The position numbers and the translations under genes were made by a program. Under the pieces are notes generated by a model. The model had not been told where the DNA came from and ran no database searches. It worked only from the letters and a program-made list of their open reading frames with translations. Source: a virus. From it: a stretch of 64,000 bases of DNA. This document shows positions 6,882-15,966 of the stretch, piece by piece (position 1 is the stretch's first letter; every line of letters starts with the position of its first letter). The stretch covers positions 26,357 through 90,356 of IMG/VR virus record IMGVR_UViG_3300009375_000001, one strand, 5' to 3'.

Positions 6882-8381
6882 CTAATATGTATCGTCTGCA
6901 TCACCATCGTCGTCTGTTGGTGTATTTTCTTTTTCTTTAGCCATCAATTTATCCATGGCACTAATTTCTTCATCAGTCTGCATAAGAATGTTTTTACGAA
7001 CCCATTCTATAGAATAATAACGACCAATCATTTCACCATTAGTAATTGTATCAAGCATTTCTAGTCTAGTATTCATCATTTCAAGTTTCTTTATTTCACT
7101 AAAGTAACCATCATCTGCAAAAATAAAATCAATATTTTCTTTATACGAATTCCACTCACCATTACTTATAATACCTTTGGCAATAAGTTGTGTTCTCAAT
7201 AAAGTATAAAATAAATCCGAAAAACGTTTTCTTAGTTTAGTAACAAACTTTGTAAACTTAATTTCATCTCTACTAATTTCACCACCACGACTGAAGCCCC
7301 AAGTTTGTTCTTGTTCCATACGTGATGGAGGTACATGAAGTGATTGATATACTTTCTTTTGAAAATACATTACATCTTCCATATCACCTAAATTTTGTCC
7401 ACCAGGCAATGTAGTAACTTCTGTCCCTCTACCACCTTCTTTACGTGGTAACCAGAAATCTTCCATCATTGACATAGTATCTTTACCGTCTTTGACTTTA
7501 CCTGAACTAGCATCATAAACCATTTTGTTTTTGAACTTGTTCATAATGTTTCTTAGATATTGCTCTGCCTTTGTTTTAGGTAGATTACCAACATCAATAT
7601 AAAACACACGACGCTCTGGAGCACGTGTAATTCTGTAAATCACCATCGCATCTTCTAACATACGAAGTTGATTAATAGGTTTCATTGCTTTATGTAAATA
7701 AGACAATGTAACTTCTTTATCGCTGTCAAATAAACCACTATCTGCAACGGCAATAGTTTCATCTGCAACTTTAAGTGTTTGAAGACCTCCTACACCTGTT
7801 GTGGTGTATAACCAGTATTCTTCTACATCTTTAATTATTTCTATACCGTTTTTATCTTTATCTTTTGTAACTTCTTTAACTTTTTTGATATCTAGAGCAT
7901 CAATATATCTCAACTCTTTAATACCTTTTTTGACATTTTCATTGTCAAAAATAATGTGATAGTGAATTGCACCATCAACGTACCAACGCTTAAAAATATC
8001 AGGGCCTGCATTATTGAATTCTAACTTTTTACAAATAGTTGCAAATTCTTCTGCAATAGTCGTTTTAATATTTTCAGATACATCTAATTTTTCTAAATGT
8101 ATTTGTACTGCGTCTTTATATGGATCTAATACAACTGCTTCATTAACCACATCATCAATAGCAAGTTCTGCTTCTGGGTTTTGTGCAGTATTTCTGTATT
8201 GTCCAATTAAATCTTTCTGGTTTTTGAAAGATATATCAAAATTAGTGGAGAAGGCATTAATACCTCCTCCGTTGATAACAGTGGAACCGTCATTTAAATC
8301 CGGCGGTACAAAAGAGTTTGTCCCCTTTTCAATTACCGCCGAACCTAACTGTTTTTCGATCTTATAACCAAATAATTCCAT
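6882..8381 (-). CDS. gp20: Portal vertex protein gp20
   Basis: The protein has 499 residues (T4 gp20 has 524). Family segments include FWLPRKEGGRGTEVTTLPGG and the following NLGDMEDVMYFQKKVYQSL, and HVPPSRMEQEQTWGFSRGGE; these are among the most conserved gp20 regions and are used as marine myovirus markers. Twelve copies form the ring through which gp17 pumps DNA and to which the neck attaches. An acidic C-terminal tail ends the protein. A late promoter box lies about 30 nt upstream of the ATG, so transcription can start here and run through 67/68, 21 and onward. Confidence 0.97.
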   Translation of the reverse strand: MELFGYKIEKQLGSAVIEKGTNSFVPPDLNDGSTVINGGGINAFSTNFDISFKNQKDLIGQYRNTAQNPEAELAIDDVVNEAVVLDPYKDAVQIHLEKLDVSENIKTTIAEEFATICKKLEFNNAGPDIFKRWYVDGAIHYHIIFDNENVKKGIKELRYIDALDIKKVKEVTKDKDKNGIEIIKDVEEYWLYTTTGVGGLQTLKVADETIAVADSGLFDSDKEVTLSYLHKAMKPINQLRMLEDAMVIYRITRAPERRVFYIDVGNLPKTKAEQYLRNIMNKFKNKMVYDASSGKVKDGKDTMSMMEDFWLPRKEGGRGTEVTTLPGGQNLGDMEDVMYFQKKVYQSLHVPPSRMEQEQTWGFSRGGEISRDEIKFTKFVTKLRKRFSDLFYTLLRTQLIAKGIISNGEWNSYKENIDFIFADDGYFSEIKKLEMMNTRLEMLDTITNGEMIGRYYSIEWVRKNILMQTDEEISAMDKLMAKEKENTPTDDDGDADDTY

Positions 8382-8412
8382 AACTTACCTTAACTGTATA
8401 ATATTGTAATAA

Positions 8413-8420
8413 TATTTATA
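8413..8420 (-). promoter_or_regulatory. Late promoter box for gp20
   Basis: TATAAATA in the gap after gp19, about 32 nt before the gp20 ATG. Confidence 0.7.
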
Positions 8421-8432
8421 ACAGTTTATAGA

Positions 8433-8945
8433 TTAGTTGTTACCACTATTATCGTGAGTAATAGAGAAAGTAACAGTGTACTCTTGAACAGCATCAGTAG
8501 TTTCCCAAGAAAGGTCAATAGCACCAATCTCTGAAGGCCAACCGTAAAGGTCAACTTCTGAATCTAGCAAGTCACCTAATGCTCTATCTTTAGGTGTAAC
8601 TGTTAAAGTCCTATGATGATCATCAGGTGTGTTGCCATCACTACCAAAAGAATGGAAACCTTGGATCTCTGATTGCCACTCTAATAACTGGTGTCTGATT
8701 GACATTCTCTCGTCGTTGATAATAGTAACAGTCCAGTCTTGGAACGTTCTGTCGCCAGGAACTTTTAATTTACGGTTCTGATATGGAACTTCAACAATAC
8801 CAACAGAAGTTGCTGGTAAAGAAGCGGCTTTACATACAAACGTTTGATCCTGACCTGCTAACCCAATAGATACTTCAAACAGATTAGGGCGTGCATAGTT
8901 AGAAGAACCACTTTGGAGTTGTGAACTAAAGTTATCGTAATTCAT
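8433..8945 (-). CDS. gp19: Tail tube protein gp19
   Basis: The 170-residue length agrees with T4 gp19 (163). The N-terminus contains YARPNLFEVSI, followed by the beta-rich core with VCKAASLPATSVGIVEVPYQ and FQDWTVTIINDE, all typical of the T4 gp19 family. Copies stack as hexameric rings to form the inner tube inside the gp18 sheath. The gene lies directly after gp18 in transcription and before gp20, as in T4. The start is supported by TAGGAGAATTG upstream of the ATG. Another protein in the window (62630-63172) begins almost identically and is a tube-fold paralogue. Confidence 0.95.
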   Translation of the reverse strand: MNYDNFSSQLQSGSSNYARPNLFEVSIGLAGQDQTFVCKAASLPATSVGIVEVPYQNRKLKVPGDRTFQDWTVTIINDERMSIRHQLLEWQSEIQGFHSFGSDGNTPDDHHRTLTVTPKDRALGDLLDSEVDLYGWPSEIGAIDLSWETTDAVQEYTVTFSITHDNSGNN

Positions 8946-8960
8946 TTCAATTCTCCTATA

Positions 8961-10574
8961 TTATACCTGACCGATAACTTCAGAGAAGTCAACGCCAGTT
9001 TTAGTTGCAACAAAATTCAACGTAATGTAGTTAATTGATTTTGATGGTTTAATGAACATACTTGCAACAAACTGGTTACCATCGATAACTTCAGGAGTGT
9101 TGTTAGTTTCGTCACATTGAACATAAAAGTCGTACATACCTTGTTTACCCTTAATTCCTGCAAGGAATGGGTTTACCATATTTACGAAGTTTCTACGAGT
9201 GTACTTGTTATTAAACTCAAACAAGAAATACTTAGCAGAAATTGCAATTGCTTTCTCAAGTACAATAAACAATCTACGAACATTGATTCTATCAAATGCA
9301 GAAGGTTTTGTAAGTAAAGTTCTATCACCCCAAAGTACAGTACCTTGGCCTGGGAAAGAAACAATTGGGTTAATACCATTCGGAAGCATATACAATTGGT
9401 CACGATGAGCAGTAGATGGGTTGTATGCCAACTTAACTACACCTTTAATTTGACCACGGTTTAGACCAGCAGGTGACCACCAAGCGTCACGATTTGCATC
9501 AGTGTATGCAAGTAGACCTGCAGTATCACCACTAAAGCCAATCCAACGATAAGTATCATTATACTTGTCATATGTGTACTTGTAGTTTGCGTCTAAAGAA
9601 CCGTAAGATGAAGCAACGTTAAACGATGTATCTTTACGTGAAGCAATAACGTTTGCAACAGCATTAGATGCTCCACCAACATTTACTACGTCTTCTTTAG
9701 CAGGCGAAAGCATCGCCATACAATCTTTACGTTGTTCTGCAACTTGTTCAACCATATACTTTTCAACAGCATAACATACTGCTTTAGGTTCATTAGAAAC
9801 ACCACCAGCAATTAAGATAGAAACGTTTATATCATCAGCATTAGATAACTCGTCCCAACCTAATTTGTAGTCGTCTTCACCAACACCAGTATCAACACCA
9901 TCAGCAAAAACAACACTATTTACACCATTAGTGATGTTGCTACTAACTGCTAAAATTAACTTTGATGTATCGTTAATAACCTTTTCAACGAAAATATTAT
10001 TTCCGTCTGCATTCACATTACCATCAGTTAAAGAAACGATATGTGCTTCTGCAACTTCACCATCAACTAAAACAGCAATTGCCATTTCATCATTTGATGA
10101 ACTAGGTGATACATCAAATGCACCAGCATATGACCAAGTGGCATAACCAGTTTCGTCTGATGTTTCAACTGTAATTGAGTTACCATATTCGCCTGGGTAA
10201 CGTGCATAAAAATCTTCTGTTAATGTACCTGAATCCATTTGTGTTTCAAAATCTTCAGAATTCTTAATCAAAACACCTGTTCCAGATGCGTTAGCATTTG
10301 TAGCAGTAGCATCAACTACACGTACAACTTGTAGTGAATTTGCATAAGATAAGAAAGCCGCAGAAGTTAAAAACGCTGGGTATGAAGTTGCATCTGGTTT
10401 ACCAAAGGTACTAATTAGATTGCTCTCTGAAACCACTAAAGTTGCATCAAAGCAAGGGCCCCAAGTGAAACGACCAACTGTAGCACCAAGGCTAGTAGCA
10501 ACTGCAGGGATAGACGTACTCAAATCGATTTCTTTCGTTTGAACGCCTGGACTTAATTGAAATCCCATTGTCAT
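8961..10574 (-). CDS. gp18: Tail sheath protein gp18
   Basis: This 537-residue protein starts MGFQLSPGVQTKEIDLST (a frequent start of phage sheath proteins) and has the C-terminal sheath core with TLLTKPSAFDRINVRRLFIV. T4 gp18 has 659 residues; the shorter form lacks part of the variable outer domain. The sheath contracts around the tube during infection. It is followed after 15 nt by gp19. The first codons MTM allow a start at either of two ATGs two codons apart; the upstream one is taken. A late promoter box lies in the gap to gp17. Confidence 0.96.
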   Translation of the reverse strand: MTMGFQLSPGVQTKEIDLSTSIPAVATSLGATVGRFTWGPCFDATLVVSESNLISTFGKPDATSYPAFLTSAAFLSYANSLQVVRVVDATATNANASGTGVLIKNSEDFETQMDSGTLTEDFYARYPGEYGNSITVETSDETGYATWSYAGAFDVSPSSSNDEMAIAVLVDGEVAEAHIVSLTDGNVNADGNNIFVEKVINDTSKLILAVSSNITNGVNSVVFADGVDTGVGEDDYKLGWDELSNADDINVSILIAGGVSNEPKAVCYAVEKYMVEQVAEQRKDCMAMLSPAKEDVVNVGGASNAVANVIASRKDTSFNVASSYGSLDANYKYTYDKYNDTYRWIGFSGDTAGLLAYTDANRDAWWSPAGLNRGQIKGVVKLAYNPSTAHRDQLYMLPNGINPIVSFPGQGTVLWGDRTLLTKPSAFDRINVRRLFIVLEKAIAISAKYFLFEFNNKYTRRNFVNMVNPFLAGIKGKQGMYDFYVQCDETNNTPEVIDGNQFVASMFIKPSKSINYITLNFVATKTGVDFSEVIGQV

Positions 10575-10627
10575 TCTCCTATATTAAATAAAATAAATTT
10601 GTCGAAACATTATTATTTCGATACTAT

Positions 10628-10635
10628 TATTTATA
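10628..10635 (-). promoter_or_regulatory. Late promoter box for gp18-gp19
   Basis: TATAAATA in the gap after gp17, about 54 nt before the gp18 ATG. Confidence 0.7.
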
Positions 10636-10647
10636 AAATAGGAGTTT

Positions 10648-12237
10648 TTAAAACAATATGTTACCAAACTCTTCTTGTGTTGTCCATACCTCACCCCCCT
10701 CTACAAGAACTTCTTCAGTACCTCCGTCATCTATAAAACCAAATGGTGCTAAATCTTGTTCGATTTGATTAATTTTAGTTTGATATAAACGAACACGTAG
10801 TTCCATATCAGTCAATTCTTTGAATTCTGGTTGAGTAGATAACCACCCAAACATAACAAGACCCATTACCATATCATCGTGTCCATTACCTTCTGCGGCC
10901 CAAGACTTTCCTTTAACAATAAACATTGATAATTCTGAAATTGTACTCATATCATTAATAATCAATTTATCTTGCTCGATTAAATCCTTCAAATTAGAAC
11001 AACCAATTGCTTTAACCCTACTTGTCATTTTACGACCAAGTTTATTATGAACACCAGATTCATTAATAGTATTATCATATTCTAAATCATAATGAAGAAT
11101 ATTGGCAACTTCAGCGCCAGGACCATTTGATTCAATAATAACAGTAGCATTATTATAAGCCTCTGCAGTAGTCATAATATAATGTGGAAATAATAATGGT
11201 GAAATTTCGTTTGACCTATAAGTGGCAACTTGTTTAAATGGTAATTTAGAAACATCAATAATATTCATTGTTGAATAGTCTTGACCCCTACCTTCAGCAA
11301 CATCAATAGCAATTACATAAGAGTTACCTTCAACAGTTTCTTCATAAACTTTTAATTCATCTTTCGTATAGATAGGATCTTTCATCACCAAAGAATGTAA
11401 TTTAGCAGGAGCAATTAACGTACCTGCAGAACCTAAGAATTCACATTCAAATTCTTGTTTAAATTGTTCTTCAGACGTGTTTTGAATTGTTTCTTCCCTC
11501 CATTTATCATCACGGCCAGGAACGTCCCAGTAATTAATTTCAAATGCTTTGTATGTGTTTCTTTTTTCAACAGCGTCCATCCACATTTTATAGAAATGGT
11601 TCATACCATTAGGTGTTGATACAATGATTACTTTAGAATCTTTACCTGAAGAAATTGTAGGATATACTGAACGGAAGAAATCTTCTGCCATACTTTGTTG
11701 TACGAACGCAAACTCATCAAGGAAAATCAAGTTAAATGAATAACCACGAATTGAACTGGATGATGTAGAACCGGCCATAATTCTAGAACCGTTTTCAAGT
11801 TCAATAGAACCTTTGTTCCATTCCATCACACCTTGCTGTAACCACATCGGCAATTTTTCATATGCCATTTGAAGGCGTCCAAGCAATTCACGTGACGTTG
11901 CTGATTTATTTGCAAGAATAGCAATATTCTTTTGGTCATTGAAAAGAACATAATGAAGCATAAACGCAAGTGATGTTTGCGATTTACCCGACTGACGTGG
12001 ACACTTAACAATTGTGAAACGTGATTCGTAAAGTGTATTAATAAGTTTTTCTTGGAACGGATACAATTCAAATTTCATCAAACCTTTATCAAGGTTTACA
12101 ATATGAATGTAGTTCTTTACAAAGTAAATAGGGTCGTCCCTACACTTCACATATTCTTTGATTTGTTCTTCGGTGTAGTCAATATCGACGTTTTGACGTT
12201 TAAGGTTTGGATTACCGAGATATATTGTCTTTGCCAT
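10648..12237 (-). CDS. gp17: Terminase large subunit gp17
   Basis: The 529-residue protein has an N-terminal ATPase domain with Walker A CPRQSGKS at residues 79-86 and Walker B LIFLDEFAF near residue 171. A C-terminal RNase H-like nuclease domain starts with the acidic motif in VIAIDVAEGRGQDYS near residue 314 and includes IIESNGPG. It cuts concatemeric DNA and drives packaging into the prohead through the portal. T4 gp17 has 610 residues. It is separated from gp16 by two small genes, which is unlike T4, where 16 and 17 overlap. Confidence 0.97.
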   Translation of the reverse strand: MAKTIYLGNPNLKRQNVDIDYTEEQIKEYVKCRDDPIYFVKNYIHIVNLDKGLMKFELYPFQEKLINTLYESRFTIVKCPRQSGKSQTSLAFMLHYVLFNDQKNIAILANKSATSRELLGRLQMAYEKLPMWLQQGVMEWNKGSIELENGSRIMAGSTSSSSIRGYSFNLIFLDEFAFVQQSMAEDFFRSVYPTISSGKDSKVIIVSTPNGMNHFYKMWMDAVEKRNTYKAFEINYWDVPGRDDKWREETIQNTSEEQFKQEFECEFLGSAGTLIAPAKLHSLVMKDPIYTKDELKVYEETVEGNSYVIAIDVAEGRGQDYSTMNIIDVSKLPFKQVATYRSNEISPLLFPHYIMTTAEAYNNATVIIESNGPGAEVANILHYDLEYDNTINESGVHNKLGRKMTSRVKAIGCSNLKDLIEQDKLIINDMSTISELSMFIVKGKSWAAEGNGHDDMVMGLVMFGWLSTQPEFKELTDMELRVRLYQTKINQIEQDLAPFGFIDDGGTEEVLVEGGEVWTTQEEFGNILF

Positions 12238-12261
12238 AATATAAATTAACCTTTATTTTAG

Positions 12262-12459
12262 TTACCTATCTAAAATATCATTACAAATAACTTCACGTTC
12301 TTCGTCAGTATATGACTCCCATTTTTGTAATTCTTCAATAGATAGTTTGCATATTTCACAACCAGTAAAATCATTATTCATTTTGTGGTTATTTGGGTTT
12401 GGACAAGGGGACATTGCGACGCATTGACTAATAAATTTTGCTTTTTGGTTTTCATTCAT
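12262..12459 (-). CDS. Small cysteine-containing protein, unknown
   Basis: This 65-residue protein has four cysteines, arranged C-x5-C (CVAMSPC) and CEIC, and a helical acidic C-terminus (EELQKWESYTDEEREV). The spacing could form a small zinc site, but I recognise no family. Its start overlaps the end of the preceding 107-residue gene by 8 nt and it lies 24 nt before gp17, so it is part of the 16-17 packaging transcript. A role in packaging is suggested only by position. Confidence 0.55.
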   Translation of the reverse strand: MNENQKAKFISQCVAMSPCPNPNNHKMNNDFTGCEICKLSIEELQKWESYTDEEREVICNDILDR

Positions 12460-12775
12460 TATATTTATCCTCTAATACATCTAATCTTTTATTTACTTTC
12501 TTCCATCTTGACATATCACCTGCTTCGTGTTTCAATATTTCTTGTCTAGCAAAGTTCCTCACTTTTTCTGGCATTTCTTTTCTTTCTTGTACAAATGATA
12601 ATATCTTATCTTGATTGTCGTGTAATGTTTTGACTTCTTTTATAACGTCCATAATATTCATAGCAATGAACATTGTACCTGCGATACCAACAACCATACC
12701 TAATGATTGTAATCGTGTTTCTCGTCTATGTTTATATAATACTTCGTTTTTAATTTGTTGGTTTAAATTTGTCAT
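12452..12775 (-). CDS. Small membrane-anchored protein between terminase genes
   Basis: This 107-residue protein has one probable transmembrane helix at about residues 25-45 (LGMVVGIAGTMFIAMNIMDV), a basic N-terminal flank (YKHRRETR) and a long charged helical C-terminal part. It overlaps gp16 by 4 nt (ATGA type) and the next small gene by 8 nt, so all are translated together. I do not recognise a family. The single helix plus coiled-coil shape could fit a holin-associated or membrane-tethering protein, but nothing in the residues shows that. Confidence 0.55.
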   Translation of the reverse strand: MTNLNQQIKNEVLYKHRRETRLQSLGMVVGIAGTMFIAMNIMDVIKEVKTLHDNQDKILSFVQERKEMPEKVRNFARQEILKHEAGDMSRWKKVNKRLDVLEDKYNE

Positions 12776-13251
12776 TTTATATCTTTGCCCTTTAACATTG
12801 CTTGTAAATCGGCAGTCGAACCAACATATAGATTATTATGAGTGGTCGTATTACCGCTTGGTTTTTCCCCTTTCATAATCTGTAATTCTTTCTGTATTTT
12901 CATCAACTCCATAGTTGAATCTGTTACTGTCTTTATTAATCCACCAGCAACTTCGTATGCTCTTGGATGTTCCATTTCTTTTGCTAACTTAACAATACCT
13001 TCTAGTGCTTCGTTTCCACGTTCGACTAAATTGTATAAATTATCTCTAGCATATTCATAATCGACATTCAAATCACCTGTATCTGCATTAGACTTAACTT
13101 CAACTCTAGGTGCAATACCACGTTCCTTACCTGAACTTAAAACTTCAACTTCGGTTACTTCTACGGTTTCTGGGTGTTCAAATTCAGCAATAATATCATC
13201 TGCTAAACCTAACTCCTCATCAAGTTTTTCTGCAATGGTTTTCTTTGTCAT
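12772..13251 (-). CDS. gp16: Terminase small subunit gp16
   Basis: The 159-residue length matches T4 gp16 (164). The C-terminal half has the family helical pattern: YARDNLYNLVERGNEALEGI, then EHPRAYEVAGGLIKTVTDST, then a MELMKIQKELQIMKG coiled coil. In T4 it forms rings that recognise DNA and regulate gp17 ATPase and nuclease activity. It lies between gp15 and gp17 as in T4 but is separated from gp17 by two small genes. Confidence 0.88.
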   Translation of the reverse strand: MTKKTIAEKLDEELGLADDIIAEFEHPETVEVTEVEVLSSGKERGIAPRVEVKSNADTGDLNVDYEYARDNLYNLVERGNEALEGIVKLAKEMEHPRAYEVAGGLIKTVTDSTMELMKIQKELQIMKGEKPSGNTTTHNNLYVGSTADLQAMLKGKDIK

Positions 13252-13266
13252 AATATAATTCCATAA

Positions 13267-14082
13267 TTAAACAGGCCAATTAACTTCGGTCACTGTGTCT
13301 GTATCTGTAGAATCGTCTGGGTTATCTGGATGACCAACTTCAACTTTAGTTGTCCAGACGTCATTTACACCAGCAGTTAATGGATCAACTGATTCTTTAA
13401 CTTGTTCCATAATTGGTGCATTTGTCAAATCAAAATCACCATCATCACCTGCAAGTTTGTAGTTTGCAATGATTTCTTTAATAATTTTACCATCTGTAAT
13501 AGGTGGATACATATTACCCTTCATTACAAAATCTAATGTCCAATTTACAATACGATGTTCACCGAAATCACCTTCAAATTCATCAGTCATAGTAACACCA
13601 CTAAGTACAATAGGAACATCACGTTCTACATTAAGTTGTGGTACTTCTTCAATAACAACATTAAAATCTGGTTGAAAATAAGGTAATATTTGTTCAATTA
13701 TTTGTAAACCATCGTCCATATAATCTACGTAAATATCTAACGTAAAGTTAAAATTATATGGGATAGGAGAAAAGTGTTTGTATGCTTTATCTGAATCTTC
13801 ATGGTCATAACGATATTCATTCATTTGATTACCGGCACGTGTTAAATCAATTTCAACACCATTCATAATAAATCCCATACGTGGAACTTGACGATTCTTT
13901 TTGGTATCTTTAATTAATCTAGCAAGATATTTCTTTTGTGATTCATATGCAATAGGAACTTTAATATCTTTAATTAAAGTACCATCTGATTCTTTTCTTT
14001 GGACGTGAATATTATTAAATACTGAAGCAAAAGCAACAATAAGTTTACGAGTAGAACCGTGATAAAAAGTAGTACCAAACAT
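13267..14082 (-). CDS. gp15: Tail completion and sheath stabiliser gp15
   Basis: The 271-residue length equals T4 gp15 (272). The start MFGTTFYHGSTRKLIVAFAS is characteristic, and IKVPIAYESQKKYLARL follows as in the family. The protein caps the tail as a hexamer and joins it to the neck. It is followed by gp16 and preceded by gp14 with 4-nt spacing, which keeps the T4 order 13-14-15-16. The C-terminus is acidic and less conserved. Confidence 0.93.
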   Translation of the reverse strand: MFGTTFYHGSTRKLIVAFASVFNNIHVQRKESDGTLIKDIKVPIAYESQKKYLARLIKDTKKNRQVPRMGFIMNGVEIDLTRAGNQMNEYRYDHEDSDKAYKHFSPIPYNFNFTLDIYVDYMDDGLQIIEQILPYFQPDFNVVIEEVPQLNVERDVPIVLSGVTMTDEFEGDFGEHRIVNWTLDFVMKGNMYPPITDGKIIKEIIANYKLAGDDGDFDLTNAPIMEQVKESVDPLTAGVNDVWTTKVEVGHPDNPDDSTDTDTVTEVNWPV

Positions 14083-14086
14083 AATA

Positions 14087-14698
14087 TTATCCTATTGTTC
14101 CAAATGGGTTCATTTCTTCAAAATTAAGAACGTCGTCATCTTCTAAATCCCAATCAGGGGTATTAAGTTCATTATTTAATGAAGTTTGAATATCTGCTTC
14201 AAGACCTTCAATTTCTGTATCTGTAACATCAATACTTTCGTGGTCATATTCCCAAGGTTTAAGATTAACTTGCCAAACGTGTTGTGGACCATCGGGAGTT
14301 GGGTAAAAAGAAGAATCGTTACCAACAAACGTTACTTCAAATAATGCTTCTAGGTCACCAAAATATAATAAATCACCTGCAATTGGTGTATCATCATCTG
14401 TAGAAACTGTTTCTTCTGCAAACTCTTTCTTTGTGAAAGATACCTTCATTTCATCGGTTACTTGTACTCCAAACTTTGAATAGAAGTCACCAATATCACC
14501 ATAATCTTGGTATTCATCTACAAGAATATTTAATGTCCATACAGTATCAAAATGTGAAGTTGGATCCTCACCAAAAATAGGATCTAAGTTTTTGTACTTA
14601 CGTGGTAGGTACTTGGCTTCAAACCCAATAACTTGTACTATTTCTTCCACCATTGATTTAATCATTGGTGATTTTGACATATTGTCGAACATACCCAT
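14087..14698 (-). CDS. gp14: Neck protein gp14
   Basis: The protein has 203 residues (T4 gp14 has 256). It lies between gp13 and gp15 with gaps of about 4 nt on each side. Segments such as YLPRKYKNLDPIFGEDPTSH and VDEYQDYGDIGDFYSKFGVQ fit the gp14 family. With gp13 it completes the neck after packaging and prepares the head for tail joining. The acidic C-terminal third is less conserved. Assignment is by conserved segments and strict synteny. Confidence 0.9.
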   Translation of the reverse strand: MGMFDNMSKSPMIKSMVEEIVQVIGFEAKYLPRKYKNLDPIFGEDPTSHFDTVWTLNILVDEYQDYGDIGDFYSKFGVQVTDEMKVSFTKKEFAEETVSTDDDTPIAGDLLYFGDLEALFEVTFVGNDSSFYPTPDGPQHVWQVNLKPWEYDHESIDVTDTEIEGLEADIQTSLNNELNTPDWDLEDDDVLNFEEMNPFGTIG

Positions 14699-14702
14699 TA
14701 TA

Positions 14703-15581
14703 TTAACCTACAAGAAAGTTAGTTGGTATTTCGTAATTCAATGAGAATTCTTCTTCTAATCTTTGAATTTCTTCATTTGCTTCATCAAATAACTGTTGAC
14801 CATTTACAACAATTCCACCAGGCAATGGCATACCATCAAATTGCTTCATATTAGAACCCCATTGCTTTTTAAGTAATGCAGTCACATATTTTTTAATCCA
14901 TTCGTCGTTATATACGTCAAGTGCGTATGATGTAGATTCATCTGGTTCAACTGCAACAAATGCCCTAACAATAATTCTACTACCATTGTACCATTTGCTT
15001 CCAGCAGTAGTACATTTAGATTCTGTGTCGTATGCTGTCCAAGTTTCAGAAGCACCTGTACAAGCAGTTTCGTCTGTGTAAGAAGTATCTGAACAAACAC
15101 CTTTAACATTACATGATGGACCTAGAATAGTTCCAGAATGAGAGTATAAACGATTATTTGCTTTATTGTAAGTGAATGTACGGTCTGGGTTGAAGTAATC
15201 AGAAATAAGATCTAAATGTTGCATAGTCATTTCAAAATATTGCATATTGACTTTAGTCATATCAAACATCTGATCCATCATAATTCTATAACGAACATCA
15301 TTCATCGCTTCAGAAGAATATGCACCAGGCTCATAAATACGTGTAACTGCAACAATACCATCATCTAATGTTAAGTATTGGTTTGCTTCATCTGTAGCAA
15401 CAAACCTAATTGTAATAAACTTTTCTTCAACACCATCGAAATGTCGTTCAACGAATAATTGAATAGCATCGTCAATACGGTCATATGCTTGAGTGTCGTC
15501 CACTTGTATTTCTACCTTTGGATAACCCAATCTACGATATGCGTATTCTTTTAATTCTGTTGCTGATTGTAACTTTGCCAT
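14703..15581 (-). CDS. gp13: Neck protein gp13 with an inserted Cys/Trp microdomain
   Basis: This 292-residue protein (T4 gp13 has 309) starts MAKLQSATELKEYAYRRLGY and continues with DRIDDAIQLFVERHFDGVEE, as gp13 homologues do. Between residues about 150 and 194 it holds a segment with five cysteines and two C...C...W units (CSDTSYTDETACTGASETW and then CTTAGSKW). The same kind of unit is common in the tail proteins of this window but is not expected in a neck protein. Upstream and downstream of the segment the gp13 pattern resumes (IIVRAFVAVEPDE, then KKYVTALLKKQWG). The gene heads the 13-14-15-16 block. Confidence 0.93.
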   Translation of the reverse strand: MAKLQSATELKEYAYRRLGYPKVEIQVDDTQAYDRIDDAIQLFVERHFDGVEEKFITIRFVATDEANQYLTLDDGIVAVTRIYEPGAYSSEAMNDVRYRIMMDQMFDMTKVNMQYFEMTMQHLDLISDYFNPDRTFTYNKANNRLYSHSGTILGPSCNVKGVCSDTSYTDETACTGASETWTAYDTESKCTTAGSKWYNGSRIIVRAFVAVEPDESTSYALDVYNDEWIKKYVTALLKKQWGSNMKQFDGMPLPGGIVVNGQQLFDEANEEIQRLEEEFSLNYEIPTNFLVG

Positions 15582-15600
15582 AATTCTTCTCTTATATTAA

Positions 15601-15966
15601 CTATTTATTAGTCCTTTTTAGATTACAATGTTGATAGTCGCAATGCGATTCTACATCAACTTGCCACTTCCACTTAAAACGTAAAATAGTATATGTGAAT
15701 GCAAGAATAGACAAACTAAACATACCTTGTATCAATACACAAGCAATAGCAAAATCTGTCGGTTCTAATATTTGTCTGATGAACTCGAAATTGTATGAAT
15801 GAAGTGTCGAACTAATACCACCTAGTAGTATTGACGAACGAGCATAAACTGAATAAAACTTTCGATGTTTTAGAGCAAATAAAAATCCACCAATACCAAG
15901 TGTAGCACCTAGTATTGCCAAAAGCATCTCTAAATCAAATAAAAAACTAATCATACCATCATCCAC
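15601..15966 (-). CDS. Multi-pass membrane protein, possible holin
   Basis: This 121-residue protein has three to four hydrophobic segments: LEMLLAILGATLGIGGFLFA near residues 12-31, a weaker SSILLGGISSTLH, and IACVLIQGMFSLSILAFTYT near residues 73-94. The C-terminus is basic and cysteine-containing (HCDYQHCNLKRTNK). Its start overlaps the end of an 84-residue membrane-anchored coiled-coil gene by 8 nt. Small size, several helices and a coupled partner fit a lysis holin, but no family match is recognised and no endolysin lies nearby. Confidence 0.55.
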   Translation of the reverse strand: MDDGMISFLFDLEMLLAILGATLGIGGFLFALKHRKFYSVYARSSILLGGISSTLHSYNFEFIRQILEPTDFAIACVLIQGMFSLSILAFTYTILRFKWKWQVDVESHCDYQHCNLKRTNK

